Origin: Cohnella hashimotonis
GTDB lineage: Bacteria > Bacillota > Bacilli > Paenibacillales > Paenibacillaceae
Direction of reading: 5' to 3'
DNA: 64,000 nucleotides
NCBI RefSeq assembly: GCF_030014955.1
Contig: NZ_JAGRPV010000002.1
Span: forward strand, 124,001-188,000
Of this stretch, positions 48,956 through 62,600 are shown piece after piece (the stretch's first letter is position 1; every line of letters begins with the position of its first letter). A program made the translations under genes and the position numbers. Below the pieces are notes generated by a model. The model was not told the origin of the DNA, searched no databases, and saw only the letters and a list, made by a program, of their open reading frames with translations.

Positions 48956-50095
48956 GTGAAACCGATTAAAATCATGTCGATATTCGGCGTGCGCCCCGAA
49001 GCGATCAAGATGGCGCCGCTCGTGCTGGAACTGCAAAAATACCCCGGACTGATCGAATCCACCGTCTGCGTAACCGCGCAGCACCGGCAGATGCTCGACC
49101 AGGTGCTGGATATTTTCGATATCCGGCCGGACTACGATATGAACGTCATGCAGGTCGGGCAGACGCTGAACGAGATCACGATCCGCGTTTTGCAAGGACT
49201 GGAGCCTATTCTGGCCGAAGCCAAGCCCGATATGGTGCTCGTGCACGGCGATACGCTGACGAGCTTCCTGGCGAGCTATGCCGCTTTCCTGCAGCAGATC
49301 CAGATCGGCCACGTCGAAGCGGGCCTTCGTACGTGGAACAAGCTTTCCCCTTATCCGGAGGAGATGAACCGGCAGTTGACCGGCGTGCTGGCGGACGCGC
49401 ACTTTGCGCCGACCCAGTGGTCGGCGGGCAACCTGCGCAAGGAAAGCAAGCCCGAGGACCGAATCTATGTGACCGGCAACACGGTAACGGACGTTTTCCA
49501 ATATACGGTGAACCCGGATTTCTCGCATCCGGTACTCGACTGGGCAAAGGGCAAACGTCTCGTCCTGATGACGGCACACCGCCGCGAGAACCAGGGGGAG
49601 CCGCACCGGCAAATTTTCCGCGCGGTCCGCAAGCTTGCCGAGGCGTACGAAGATATCGCCGTTGTCTACCCTGTGCATCCGAATCCGGCCGTCAAGGGTC
49701 CGGCCGAGGAGATTCTGGGCGATCACCCGCGCATCCGGCTGATCGATCCGCTCGACGTCGTCGAACTGCACAATTTTTACAATCACACGCATCTGATCCT
49801 GACCGATTCGGGCGGCATTCAGGAGGAGGCGCCTTCGTACGGCGTGCCCGTGCTCGTGCTGCGGGATACGACGGAGCGCCCGGAAGGCGTCGGAGCCGGT
49901 ACGCTGGAGCTTGTCGGTACGGACGAGCACCTGATTTTCGACAGAGCGAGCGCTCTGCTCACCGATCCGGAATTGTACGAACGGATGAGCCGCGCCGCGA
50001 ACCCGTACGGGGACGGGCAGGCTTCGCGACGGATCGCGCAAGCGATCCTGCATCATTTTGGCAGGGGAGAACGGCCGTCGGCTTTCGAGGGTTGA
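48956..50095 (+). CDS. wecB: UDP-N-acetylglucosamine 2-epimerase (non-hydrolysing)
   Basis: A 379-residue GT-B-fold enzyme making UDP-ManNAc for teichoic acid linkage units or other wall polymers. Visible hallmarks are IFGVRPEAIKMAPL, VHGDTLTSFL, HVEAGLRTWNKLSPYPEEMNRQ, LMTAHRRENQG and LTDSGGIQEEAPSYG. The GTG at 48956 has GGGAGGT upstream; the longer open frame from 48767 lies inside upp. It is 32 bp after upp and ends at a terminator before the atp operon. Confidence 0.96.
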   Translation: MKPIKIMSIFGVRPEAIKMAPLVLELQKYPGLIESTVCVTAQHRQMLDQVLDIFDIRPDYDMNVMQVGQTLNEITIRVLQGLEPILAEAKPDMVLVHGDTLTSFLASYAAFLQQIQIGHVEAGLRTWNKLSPYPEEMNRQLTGVLADAHFAPTQWSAGNLRKESKPEDRIYVTGNTVTDVFQYTVNPDFSHPVLDWAKGKRLVLMTAHRRENQGEPHRQIFRAVRKLAEAYEDIAVVYPVHPNPAVKGPAEEILGDHPRIRLIDPLDVVELHNFYNHTHLILTDSGGIQEEAPSYGVPVLVLRDTTERPEGVGAGTLELVGTDEHLIFDRASALLTDPELYERMSRAANPYGDGQASRRIAQAILHHFGRGERPSAFEG

Positions 50096-50101
50096 CGAGC
50101 C

Positions 50102-50155
50102 CGGCGACGGTTAAGCGCAGGGGAGAGAGATCCTTTGGGCGGGCCGTCGCCTTTT
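50102..50155 (+). terminator. Intrinsic terminator of wecB
   Basis: GGCGACGG (50103-50110) pairs with CCGTCGCC (50144-50151), followed by TTTT. The loop is long (33 bases). Confidence 0.7.
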
Positions 50156-50347
50156 GTGCATACGCGAGGTGCCAAATTATGACGGCGAATTTTTCGCCGG
50201 ATGACGAATCGGCTCGCACGGCTCAAAGAAGGCCGCGTGAATTGTCTACAGCATACAGCGCAACTGTATGGTTTGGACATCGGAAGAATCCAGATTTATC
50301 AAGGGTTTGGCGGGCTTGCGTTCACATAATGTTTGAATTTATGCGAA
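50156..50347. other. Gap upstream of the atp promoter
   Basis: No gene or strong signal is seen. Small palindromes (CGGCGAATTTTTCGCCG) occur. The stretch is AT-richer near the promoter. Confidence 0.5.
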
Positions 50348-50377
50348 TTGACAAATCCCATCGGCCAAGGATACAAT
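50348..50377 (+). promoter_or_regulatory. Promoter of the atp operon
   Basis: TTGACA (50348-50353) and TACAAT (50372-50377) are 18 bp apart, about 70 bp before the first gene. No other promoter-like site is evident within the operon. Confidence 0.75.
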
Positions 50378-50454
50378 ATTACCTGAACCATTAGGAAGAA
50401 AGGGCTTACTTTAAGTCGAATTTCTTGTTGATGGGATCGAAGGAGCGGATGTCC

Positions 50455-50706
50455 ATGCCCGAATCCGAACGAAAACCGCCTCTGCCGCCGGACGAGAATC
50501 CGTGGCGCGCAGCCGGGCTCGTAACCGCTATCGGTGTCGAACTGGCCGTGTGCGTAGGCCTGGGCTGGTGGGTCGGATCCGTCGTTGACGGCAACCGCGG
50601 CACCTCAACTTGGTATCTGGTCGGGCTTATCGTCGGCCTCGTCGCCGGCATCGGTTCGGCTGTGGGCCTCATTCGGAAGTTCGCCGTCAAGGGAAGGGGC
50701 AAATGA
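50455..50706 (+). CDS. atpZ: AtpZ/AtpI-family protein
   Basis: An 83-residue membrane protein with two helices (about 17-40 and 48-72). GLVTAIGVELAVCVGLGWWVGSVVD and a Gly-rich second helix match the ATPase gene 1 (AtpZ) family, thought to help Mg2+/Ca2+ transport or assembly of the synthase. The ATG at 50455 has AAGGAG at 9 bases; 50449 would be too close. Its stop overlaps the next ATG. Confidence 0.85.
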   Translation: MPESERKPPLPPDENPWRAAGLVTAIGVELAVCVGLGWWVGSVVDGNRGTSTWYLVGLIVGLVAGIGSAVGLIRKFAVKGRGK

Positions 50707-51113
50707 TGGACGATTTGCCTGCTCTGATGAAGAAGGTTTCCCGCATTACGTTCTTTTTTTTGTCCATGGGATGTCTGGGGTGGGTGGTATTGCCCGCTTA
50801 CAAGACTGTCTTCGGAGGGTTCCTGATCGGTGCGATCGGCAGCTTGCTCGTCGCGTGGCATTTGGCTTGGAAGACCGTTCGGATCGGCGAAGCCGCGTCC
50901 GGCGGAAGAAGACCCCGCTCGGGGTTCGGCTTCCTTTCCCGCGCTGCGTTGGCCCTGCTCGCCGCATTTGTGTCGGTTCGCCTGCTCGAGTTCAATCTCC
51001 CGGCTACCGTAGCGGGATTAATTGCGGCGCCGTTGGCAACACTCCTACTGGGTATCTTGTCCAGACGCCGCCAAGGCGGCCACGCCACCGATGAAAGGGG
51101 TGAAAAGCACTAA
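50703..51113 (+). CDS. atpI: ATP synthase subunit I
   Basis: A 136-residue protein with four predicted helices, of the AtpI type that assists c-ring assembly. ITFFFLSMGCLGWVVLPA and VFGGFLIGAIGSLLVAWHLAWKT are typical of the Bacillales subunit I. Its start overlaps the atpZ stop (ATGA). The C-terminus is polar and basic. It ends one base before atpB. Confidence 0.85.
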   Translation: MMDDLPALMKKVSRITFFFLSMGCLGWVVLPAYKTVFGGFLIGAIGSLLVAWHLAWKTVRIGEAASGGRRPRSGFGFLSRAALALLAAFVSVRLLEFNLPATVAGLIAAPLATLLLGILSRRRQGGHATDERGEKH

Positions 51114-51114
51114 C

Positions 51115-52127
<1,013 letters not shown>

Positions 52128-52148
52128 GCAATTTCATCTATAACGTTA

Positions 52149-52176
52149 GGCGCGGAGAGCCATCTGCCTCCACGCC
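52149..52176 (+). other. Intercistronic hairpin between atpE and atpF
   Basis: GGCGCGGAG (52149-52157) pairs with CTCCACGCC (52168-52176), eight of nine bases. No real T run follows, so it may stabilise the atpE message rather than terminate. Confidence 0.6.
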
Positions 52177-52242
52177 TTCCTTATGCAAGAGGACGCAATT
52201 CGGATTTGATCGACAGTTTTTGGGTGAAAGGAGTGGCTATCG

Positions 52243-52728
52243 TTGACCATCACATGGACCAACTTTTTTGTTCAAGTCATCGCATTCGGCATCCTGTATC
52301 TGCTGTTGTCGAAGTACGCCTTCGGTCCGCTGTTCGGCATTATGGAAAAGCGCCGTCAGCTTGTCAAAGAGCAGATCGACACGGCCGAGCGCAACCGCTC
52401 CGAGAGCGAACGTTTCCTCGAAGAGCAGAAGCAATCGCTGCAGCAAGCACGCAAGGAAGCCTATGATATTATCGAGCAAGCGAAGTCGACCGGCTCCAAG
52501 CAAGCCGACGACATCATCTCCGCGGCGCGCGGCGAATCGAGCCGCCTGAAGGAAGAAGCGGTACGCGACATCGAAGCCGAGAAGAACAAGGCGATCGCTT
52601 CGCTCAAATCCGAAGTCGGCGGCCTGTCCGTTCAGATCGCCAGCAAGATCCTCGAGAAGCAAGTCGATGCGGGCGCCCAAGGCGAACTGGTCGATCAATA
52701 TCTCAAAGACGTAGGTAAGAAGTCATGA
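52243..52728 (+). CDS. atpF: F0F1 ATP synthase subunit b
   Basis: A 161-residue peripheral stalk subunit. One N-terminal membrane helix (about 4-24) is followed by a long charged coiled coil (30-160). The TTG at 52243 has AAAGGAG 8 bases upstream. Its stop overlaps the atpH start (ATGA), so b and delta are coupled. Confidence 0.95.
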   Translation: MTITWTNFFVQVIAFGILYLLLSKYAFGPLFGIMEKRRQLVKEQIDTAERNRSESERFLEEQKQSLQQARKEAYDIIEQAKSTGSKQADDIISAARGESSRLKEEAVRDIEAEKNKAIASLKSEVGGLSVQIASKILEKQVDAGAQGELVDQYLKDVGKKS

Positions 52729-53270
52729 GCCGCGGCACGGTCGTAGCCAAACGATACGCCAGAGCGCTCTTCGATCTGGCGAGCGAGCAAGACGCGGTAG
52801 CCGGCACGGAGAACGAACTGAAGCTGGTCGCGGACGCGATCGAAGCGAACGCGGACTTGCGCGTTTTTCTGTCGGCCCCGAACATCACGCTGGACAAGAA
52901 AATCGCGCTGCTGCGCAGCACGTTCGGCGACAACGTCTCCCAGATCGTGCTGAACACGGTCAGCCTGCTGGTCGAACGCGGTCGCGAGACCGAGATTCCG
53001 TCCGTGCTGGACGCGTACATGTCGGTCGCCGGAGGCGTCCTCGGACGCGCCGACGCCGTGGTCACCTCGGCCAAGCCGCTCACGCCCGAACAATCCGAAG
53101 AGATCGCGACTAGCTTCGCCGCGGTCATCGGCAAAAAGGTTCGCGTTATCGGCGAGGTCGACGAGTCGCTGATCGGCGGCATTACGGTCCGCATCGGCGA
53201 CACGCTCTACGACGGCAGCCTGCGCGGCAAGCTGAACCGTCTGTCCAAAGAACTTCAAACGAGTCTGTAA
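52725..53270 (+). CDS. atpH: F0F1 ATP synthase subunit delta
   Basis: A 181-residue stalk subunit. The helical N-domain starts VAKRYARALFDLASEQ, and the C-terminal signature VRIGDTLYDGSLRGKLNRL holds the family's conserved end. It joins subunit b to the alpha3beta3 crown. Starts within atpF (ATGA overlap). Confidence 0.95.
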   Translation: MSRGTVVAKRYARALFDLASEQDAVAGTENELKLVADAIEANADLRVFLSAPNITLDKKIALLRSTFGDNVSQIVLNTVSLLVERGRETEIPSVLDAYMSVAGGVLGRADAVVTSAKPLTPEQSEEIATSFAAVIGKKVRVIGEVDESLIGGITVRIGDTLYDGSLRGKLNRLSKELQTSL

Positions 53271-53294
53271 TATACGCATGTATCTTGTAAGTAG

Positions 53295-54827
<1,533 letters not shown>

Positions 54828-54861
54828 GCTTGGATAGCGAAGGCTTCGGCCATAGAAGCTT

Positions 54862-54898
54862 CCGCGCCGCCGCGCGACCGCGAGGTCGCCCGGCGCGG
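54862..54898 (+). other. Intercistronic hairpin between atpA and atpG
   Basis: CCGCGCCG / CGGCGCGG outer arms (54862-54869, 54891-54898) and GCGACC / GGTCGC inner arms around GCGA form a strong stem. No T run follows. Confidence 0.7.
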
Positions 54899-54918
54899 AC
54901 AATAAGGTGGTGACATGA

Positions 54919-55794
54919 ATGGCTAAAGGGATGCGCGAGATTAAGCGTCAGATCAAGAGCACGCAGAACATGAAGCAGATCACCAAGGCGATGGAGCTCG
55001 TCGCGGCGGCGAACCTCAAGCGCGCGCAGAATGCGGCGCTCGCGGGCCGGCCTTATGCCGACAAGCTCAAGGAAGTCGTCTCGAGCATTGCAGGCGGCGG
55101 CGGCAGCGTCAAGCACCCGATGCTCCAAACCCGAGAGGTGAAGAAGACTGCATATGTGATCTTTACGTCCGACCGCGGTCTGGCCGGCGGTCTCAACAGC
55201 GGTCTGCTCAAGAAGTTCGTGGACACGCTCAAGAGCAAGCACAAGTCCAAGGCGGAGTACGATCTGTTCGTCATCGGACGCAAAGGCCGCGACTACCTGA
55301 AACGCCGCGATTACGCGATCGTCCAGGACGTCATCGGCGTGCCCGACTCGCCGAAGTTCGCCGACGTGAAGGCAATCGCGGCGGCGGCCGTAGGCGGGTT
55401 CGAGCAAGGGACGTACGACGAGGTCCATCTCGTCTACAACCGGTTCATCAACGCGCTTACGCAACTGCCGACGGTCAAGCAATTGCTGCCGCTGGACGCT
55501 TCTGCGCTCGGCGCGACGAAGCAAGCCGGACCGAGCGCAGGCTACGAATACGAGCCGTCTCCGGAAGCGGTGCTGGACGTCCTGCTGCCGAAGTACGCGG
55601 AAACCCTGGTCTACAGCGCGCTGCTGGAGAACAAGGCGAGCGAGTTCGGTTCGCGGATGACGGCAATGAGCAACGCGACCAAGAACGCCACCAAACGGAT
55701 CAACGAGCTGACCCTGACGTACAACCGCGCACGTCAAGCGGCCATTACGCAGGAAATCGCTGAGATCGTCGGCGGCGCAAACGCATTGAGCTAA
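54919..55794 (+). CDS. atpG: F0F1 ATP synthase subunit gamma
   Basis: A 291-residue rotor shaft subunit with the two coiled-coil ends: REIKRQIKSTQNMKQITKAM at the start and RMTAMSNATKNATKRINELTL near the end. ITSDRGLAGGLN-type sequence (FTSDRGLAGGLNSGL) is the conserved middle. AAGGTGG precedes the ATG. Confidence 0.96.
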   Translation: MAKGMREIKRQIKSTQNMKQITKAMELVAAANLKRAQNAALAGRPYADKLKEVVSSIAGGGGSVKHPMLQTREVKKTAYVIFTSDRGLAGGLNSGLLKKFVDTLKSKHKSKAEYDLFVIGRKGRDYLKRRDYAIVQDVIGVPDSPKFADVKAIAAAAVGGFEQGTYDEVHLVYNRFINALTQLPTVKQLLPLDASALGATKQAGPSAGYEYEPSPEAVLDVLLPKYAETLVYSALLENKASEFGSRMTAMSNATKNATKRINELTLTYNRARQAAITQEIAEIVGGANALS

Positions 55795-55797
55795 ACT

Positions 55798-55834
55798 TTC
55801 GCTCGTGGCGGCCAGGCCGCCCGCGAAGCGAAGG
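55798..55834 (+). other. Intercistronic hairpin between atpG and atpD
   Basis: TTCGCTCG and CGAAGCGAA (one bulged A) enclose GGCGGCC / GGCCGCC. No T run follows. Confidence 0.65.
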
Positions 55835-55846
55835 ATACGGATATAG

Positions 55847-57277
<1,431 letters not shown>

Positions 57278-57301
57278 TCCGCTTTTGATGGAGGTATCGA
57301 T

Positions 57302-57703
57302 ATGAGCACCTTACGTTTGGAGATCGTCACCCCCGAGCGGACTGTCTATGACAAGGACGTCAACATGGTTGTCGCCCGCGGCGTGGACGGGGATCTGGGC
57401 ATCATGCCGCATCACATCCCGCTGGTGACGCCGCTCAAGATCGCGCCTGTCAAGGCGAAGATCGGGAACACCGATGAGTTTATCGCGGTTCACGGCGGCT
57501 TCATGGAAGTCCGCAAGGATAAGGTCGTCATCCTGGCCGAATCCGCGGAGCTCGGCGGCGACATCGACGTCCACCGTGCGCAGCAAGCCAAGGAGCGCGC
57601 GCAGGACCGTTTGAACCACAAGCAAACCGAGGTCGACCACAAACGGGCCGAGGCTGCGCTGCAGCGCGCGCTCACCCGGATTCGGGTCGGCGGCGGAGAA
57701 TAG
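57302..57703 (+). CDS. atpC: F0F1 ATP synthase subunit epsilon
   Basis: A 133-residue subunit with the N-terminal beta sandwich (1-85, LEIVTPERTVYDKDVNMV, DGDLGIMPHHIPLVTPL) and C-terminal helices (90-130) that can inhibit ATP hydrolysis. It ends the operon, with a strong terminator after it. Confidence 0.96.
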   Translation: MSTLRLEIVTPERTVYDKDVNMVVARGVDGDLGIMPHHIPLVTPLKIAPVKAKIGNTDEFIAVHGGFMEVRKDKVVILAESAELGGDIDVHRAQQAKERAQDRLNHKQTEVDHKRAEAALQRALTRIRVGGGE

Positions 57704-57712
57704 CCTTACCTA

Positions 57713-57772
57713 ATCGCCGGGAGGCGGCACCTGTTCGCAGGGAGCCGCCTCCCGGCGATTTCTGCGTTTTTT
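57713..57772 (+). terminator. Intrinsic terminator of the atp operon
   Basis: ATCGCCGGGAGGCGGC (57713-57728) pairs with GCCGCCTCCCGGCGAT (57744-57759), followed by TTCTGCG and six T. Confidence 0.9.
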
Positions 57773-57837
57773 ACACTGGCGGTCGTTGGACGTATACTTA
57801 AAAGAAGCCATCAAGAGGAAAGGCGGACAACTGCGTC

Positions 57838-58848
57838 ATGGAAGATATCGTCATCGTAGGAGCCGGGCCTTGCGGTCTGTCTGCCGCGGCCGAACTGCAG
57901 GACAAGGGCTACAACCCGTTAATATTCGAAAAGGAAAATGTCGGGTATTCGATCTCCCGTTACCCGGTCAATATGCAGTTTTTCAGCACGGCGCCGATGC
58001 TTGAGATCGCGGGCGTGCCGTTTATCACGCCGAACGACAAGCCATCCCGCCTGGAGGCGCTGAATTATTATCGCATCGTATCCGAGAGACGGGAGCTGCG
58101 GATTCGCCGCTATGAAGCCGTCACCGCCGTCGAACGGGACGGCGACGCGTTCCGCGTCATGTCGGTGGGCAGATCCGGGCAGCCTGCCATTACGCATGCC
58201 CGCAAGGTCGTCATCGCGACCGGGTACTTCGACCATCCGAACCGGATCGGCATTCCGGGCGAGGATCACGCGCATGTGAGCCATTTTTTCACCGAAGCGC
58301 ATCCGTACGCGGGGACGCGTGTCGTCGTTATCGGCGGCAGCAACTCCGCCGTCGACGCGGCGCTGGAGATGGAGCGCGTAGGCGCGAAGGTGACGGTGGT
58401 GTACCGGGGAGAATCGGTATCCGCCAACATTAAGCCTTGGGTGCGCCCGATTTTCGACAGCTATGCGGCAAAAGGGCGAATCGATCTGCGGCTTCAGAGC
58501 CGAGTCGTGGAGATCGGCTACGACCAGGTCACGATAGAAAGCGTGCGCGCTGCGGATTCGGCTGACGGCCGGCCAGAGGCCGTCAAGGAAACGCTGCCTG
58601 CAGACTTCGTGCTGGCGCTGACGGGTTTTCGTCCGGATCGGGCTTTCCTGCGGTCGATGGGCGTCGAGGCGCCGGATGGGATCATCCCGCCGACGCACGA
58701 TCCGGAGACGATGGAGACCAACGTACCCGGACTCTACCTCGCAGGCGTCGTCTCGACGGGCCGCGATGCCAACGAAATCTTTATCGAAAGCGGACGTTAT
58801 CACGGTCGTAAAATCGCGGAGCACCTGGCCTCTTTGCGGACGGTTTAG
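57838..58848 (+). CDS. ypdA: YpdA-family bacillithiol disulfide reductase
   Basis: A 336-residue FAD/NADPH oxidoreductase. The FAD dinucleotide motif is GAGPCGLSAA with C12, the cysteine used by Bdr to reduce bacillithiol disulfide. The NADPH motif is VVIGGSNSAVDAALE near residue 165, and the C-terminal FAD segment is GLYLAGVVSTGRDANEIFIESG. It keeps bacillithiol reduced. AGAGGAAAGG lies upstream of the ATG. It supports a Firmicutes host and fits the DinB-like protein at 21.2 kb. Confidence 0.93.
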   Translation: MEDIVIVGAGPCGLSAAAELQDKGYNPLIFEKENVGYSISRYPVNMQFFSTAPMLEIAGVPFITPNDKPSRLEALNYYRIVSERRELRIRRYEAVTAVERDGDAFRVMSVGRSGQPAITHARKVVIATGYFDHPNRIGIPGEDHAHVSHFFTEAHPYAGTRVVVIGGSNSAVDAALEMERVGAKVTVVYRGESVSANIKPWVRPIFDSYAAKGRIDLRLQSRVVEIGYDQVTIESVRAADSADGRPEAVKETLPADFVLALTGFRPDRAFLRSMGVEAPDGIIPPTHDPETMETNVPGLYLAGVVSTGRDANEIFIESGRYHGRKIAEHLASLRTV

Positions 58849-58932
58849 AGCGGTTTTGAGGCACGCCTGCTTGAAGAACGCCCTTCCCGGGTAAATTAGG
58901 AGAGCAAGCTTATCCAATCGGGAGGGATTCAC

Positions 58933-59394
58933 ATGCCTAAGATCCAGAACAATCTCAATCAAAATCTGGCGGACTGGAGCGTCATTTACTTTAAGCTGCA
59001 TCACTTCCACTGGTACGTGAAGGGGCCGCACTTCCAGACGCTTCACTTAAAGTTCGAAGAGCTGTACGACTTCGCGGCGCTCTCGCTGGACGAGGTGGCT
59101 GAGCGTATCCTCTCGATCGGCGGCAAGCCGGCTTCCACGATGAAGGAATACCTGTCGCTCACGAAGGTGAAGGAAGGCGGCGACGAGACGAAGGACGTCG
59201 ACATGGTCAAGGCCGTCATCGACGACTTTATCCTGCTGACCAACGGATTGAACGAAACGCTGGAGCTGGCCGACGAAGCCGGCGACGCGCCGACGGCGGA
59301 CTTGCTCACGAAGCAAGTCGAAGCGCTGCAGAAGCACATCTGGATGCTGAGCGCGACAGCCGGAATCAACGTGCCGACCAAAGTGAAGGCTTAA
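58933..59394 (+). CDS. dps: Dps-family ferritin-like DNA-protection protein
   Basis: A 153-residue four-helix protein. The inter-subunit ferroxidase site uses H in KLHHFHWYVKGPHF (about 28-40) and the D/E pair in the second helix (DEVAERILSIGGKP). Dps oxidises Fe(II) with peroxide and may coat DNA. No basic DNA-binding N-tail is present (MPKIQNNLNQ). GGGAGG precedes the ATG. A terminator follows at 59417. Confidence 0.94.
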   Translation: MPKIQNNLNQNLADWSVIYFKLHHFHWYVKGPHFQTLHLKFEELYDFAALSLDEVAERILSIGGKPASTMKEYLSLTKVKEGGDETKDVDMVKAVIDDFILLTNGLNETLELADEAGDAPTADLLTKQVEALQKHIWMLSATAGINVPTKVKA

Positions 59395-59416
59395 AAGCAT
59401 AGGATATTTATAGAAG

Positions 59417-59459
59417 AATCCCGTTCGCAGGATTAATTTCCGGTGGACGGGATTTTTTT
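59417..59459 (+). terminator. Intrinsic terminator of dps
   Basis: AATCCCGT (59417-59424) pairs with ACGGGATT (59447-59454), followed by a run of T. Confidence 0.88.
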
Positions 59460-59639
59460 GTTTAGGCGCGCGATTATGTGGCGGTCATTACAGATTCAGT
59501 GGCCGCTTATGGCGATAATTGTGAATGTAGTCGCATATATTCGCCATTTTTCCAATTTTATAATAGTAATTGCGGCATCTTAACATAGCAAATGACCGTG
59601 CAAAGGCACTTATTTTAGGTAGGGATTGGGAGTGCGAGT

Positions 59640-62600
59640 ATGATTCGAAAATTTGGATTTACGCTGTTGGCGGCGCTATTGCTGCTGCTGCCGGTATCGG
59701 CTGCGTTCGGCGGGGAGGCGCACGCGGCCTCTTCGTCGCGGATCGCGGTGATCAAGCAGCTGAGCGGAGACGTGCAGGTGCAAAAAGCGGGCGGCTCGAA
59801 GCTGTTCAAGGCGTTCGCGAAGCTGAGCCTGAACCAGGGGGACAAGCTGATCACGGGGAGCAAAGGATCGGCGGTGCTGCAGTTCTCGAACGGGACGTCG
59901 GAGGACGACAAGTTCACGGTCGGGGAGAACGCGACGCTGACGTTTTCGAAGCTGTCGGACAAAAAGGGCACGGTGACGAAGGTCAGCATGCTCAAGGGAA
60001 CGGCCTGGGTGGACGTAAAGTCGATCAAGAGCCAGGACGACGACTTCAAGCTGGAGACGCCGACGGCGATCATGGGCGTGCGCGGCACGGCGTTCCTGGT
60101 GCGAGTCAATCCGGAGACAGGCGGTACGAATACGTCGGTCATGTCGGGCATCGTGCGGTTTACGTCCGAGAATGCGGAGAAGACGGGGAGCGAGAGCGGA
60201 GAGAGCCCCGGCAAGACCGGCACATCGGGCGGGTCCAAGACGATCGATCTGTATCCGACGCAGCAGCTCTCGCTCGATTCGACGAGCGGTACCGATCTGG
60301 GCGAGCTGACGACGCTTGTGGACATCGAGGAAATCGTCAAAAACGCTTCTCCGGCACTCATCGAAGCGATTCTGCGCAGCAAGGAGAAGATCGACGAGGA
60401 GAATCGGCAGACCGTCGAGAAATTCAAACAAAGCGGCGTGCCTGCGGGGCTGCAGCAGCAGCTGGAGCAGTTTATCCAGAACACGCAGGAGCTGCTGGGG
60501 GTCATCGCCAAGCAGGCGATCGACCAGAAGAAGATGGACGAGCAGCAGATCAAGAAGATCGAAGAGCAGGAAAAAACGTCGTTCGGGCTGGACAAAGATC
60601 AGCTGAGCCAGCTTAGCGATAAGGAAAAGTCAAAGCAAGAAAAGGCAAAGCAGCTGGCCGAGGAAGCCGCGAAGAAAAAAGCGGCCGAGGAAGCGGCCAA
60701 GCTAAAGGAGCTTGAGCAGCGGCTGGCGGGGCAAATGCAGACGATCGAAGCGTCCAAGCTGGCGCAAGCGGAAGCGAACCGCAAGTCTGCGGCCGAGGCG
60801 GCGGCGAAGGCCGAAGCGGCGCTGCTCGCCGCAATGACCCCCGTTCAGCAGCAGCAATACAGCAAGGACAAGGCGGGCAACTACGGGACGTCTCTCCCGA
60901 CGCCGACGCCACCAAGGGAGACGGGACCGACGCCGACGCCGGGTTCGGACAATGCGCGCCTGAACGGATTGGGGCTGCCGACGGGCATTTCGCTAAGCCC
61001 GACGTTTAATCCGGATATTCTAGCCTATACCGTCAGCGTCGGAGGCGCCGTCTCCTTCCTGGACGTTACGCCTTCCTTGAATGAGCCGGGCGCGAAGCTG
61101 ACCGTCAACGGTATGGATTGGACGGGCGGAGCCGCTCACATTCCGCTTGCTTATGGAGATAACGAGATTCAGCTTCACGTAACGGCAGCTAATGGCACGT
61201 CGAGCCGGATTTACAAGATTAAGGCGACGCGCCAATTGCTTGACAGTGCCGACATCGAGATCGCGGGCGGCCTGCCGCTTCATATTGACTTTACGGCCGC
61301 GAATCCCGCTACGACATTCGACGTGCCTGCGAATACGGCATCGCTGACGCTGAAGCTGCCGGTCGCCCAAGCGCCGTCAGTGACCGTCAACGGGCAGTCC
61401 GTGCCCCCGACCGGCGCAGGGCTGGCTTCGCTCGTCTATGTCGCGGCCGATTCGGCCTGGACCTACAGCATCCCGCTGCAGCCGGGCTCCAATACGATCG
61501 TTATTCAAGCGCAGATCGGTAACGCGACAAAGACCTACCAGCTGATCGCTAACAGGGCGGCGACGCTAACGGCAGAGAGCTTTTCGATAGAGACGAATGC
61601 CAACACGCCGGTCAACGGCATTTTGCGAAGCCATGGCAGCCGTGGAGCCGTGAGTTACGAGATCGTCGCCGCAAGCGAACACGGCGAAGCGACGTTAAAT
61701 GCGGCCGACTCCAGTTCCTTCAGCTATACGCCGGACGATGACTTCTCGGGCATGGACAGCTTCCAGTTCAAGGCCATGTCGAACGGGGAAGAATCGGCGC
61801 CCGCGACCGTATTTATATGGGTCAAACCTCTTGATATCGAACTGAAAGGTTTGGTGTCTTTGGGCATTGCTTGGGGAGAAGCGCCCATCGAGCCGATGCT
61901 TCTTTACAGCTTTAAGGACGGATCGTACGTAAGCAAGTCCTATGGCCTCTTCGTGCCGGAGGAAGAGGACAGACAACTGAGTATGCAATTTCAGTTCGAT
62001 CCGGCCGTCGTCTCTGACGCAAGGCTGACGGTCAGCGAGGAGACGATCCAACAAGAGGAAGACGGCTCGTTATTCGGAAGCATGCCGATGGACGATCCTG
62101 TCGTCAGCGTCAGACTCTCCTATTCCGTAACCGAAGGCGGTACGACAACGGATTATGAAGTCTACTACATCGCGGTCAAGCAGCAGCAATGGGCTGCGAA
62201 TCTGATGACGGACGGCAGGGCTGCAGTTCATCTGGTGCCTGCCGGGGGCGGCAATTATACGGTGTCGGTTCGGGGAAAGGACCAGAATCTGATGCTTCGC
62301 AGCAATAGCTTCGATATGTTGGTCGAATCCGACGTTTGGGTTTACGAGGCGGATCCGCTCAATCCCGGCGGCGCCGGAAATCGAGTGAAGGCCGTACGGA
62401 ATGCCGAAGGCTACTATATCGTGCCGTTGTCGCCTGGATGGAACGTTGCGGAGATTCGGACGTATTACCCCGGCCACGAAGGAACGGCAAAAGAAGGCGT
62501 CGTTCACATCTGGAGAGGAGACGGCTTGCCGGACGGTTACGATATGGCGAGCATCATAGGGACGCCTGTGCAGTACCCTGCGGAGGCCTCCGCGGCGCCG

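Noticed and set aside
59580..59639. c-di-GMP riboswitch before the FecR-domain gene
   Set aside because: GTGCAAAGGCAC looks suggestive, but the rest of the GEMM core and its spacing are absent.
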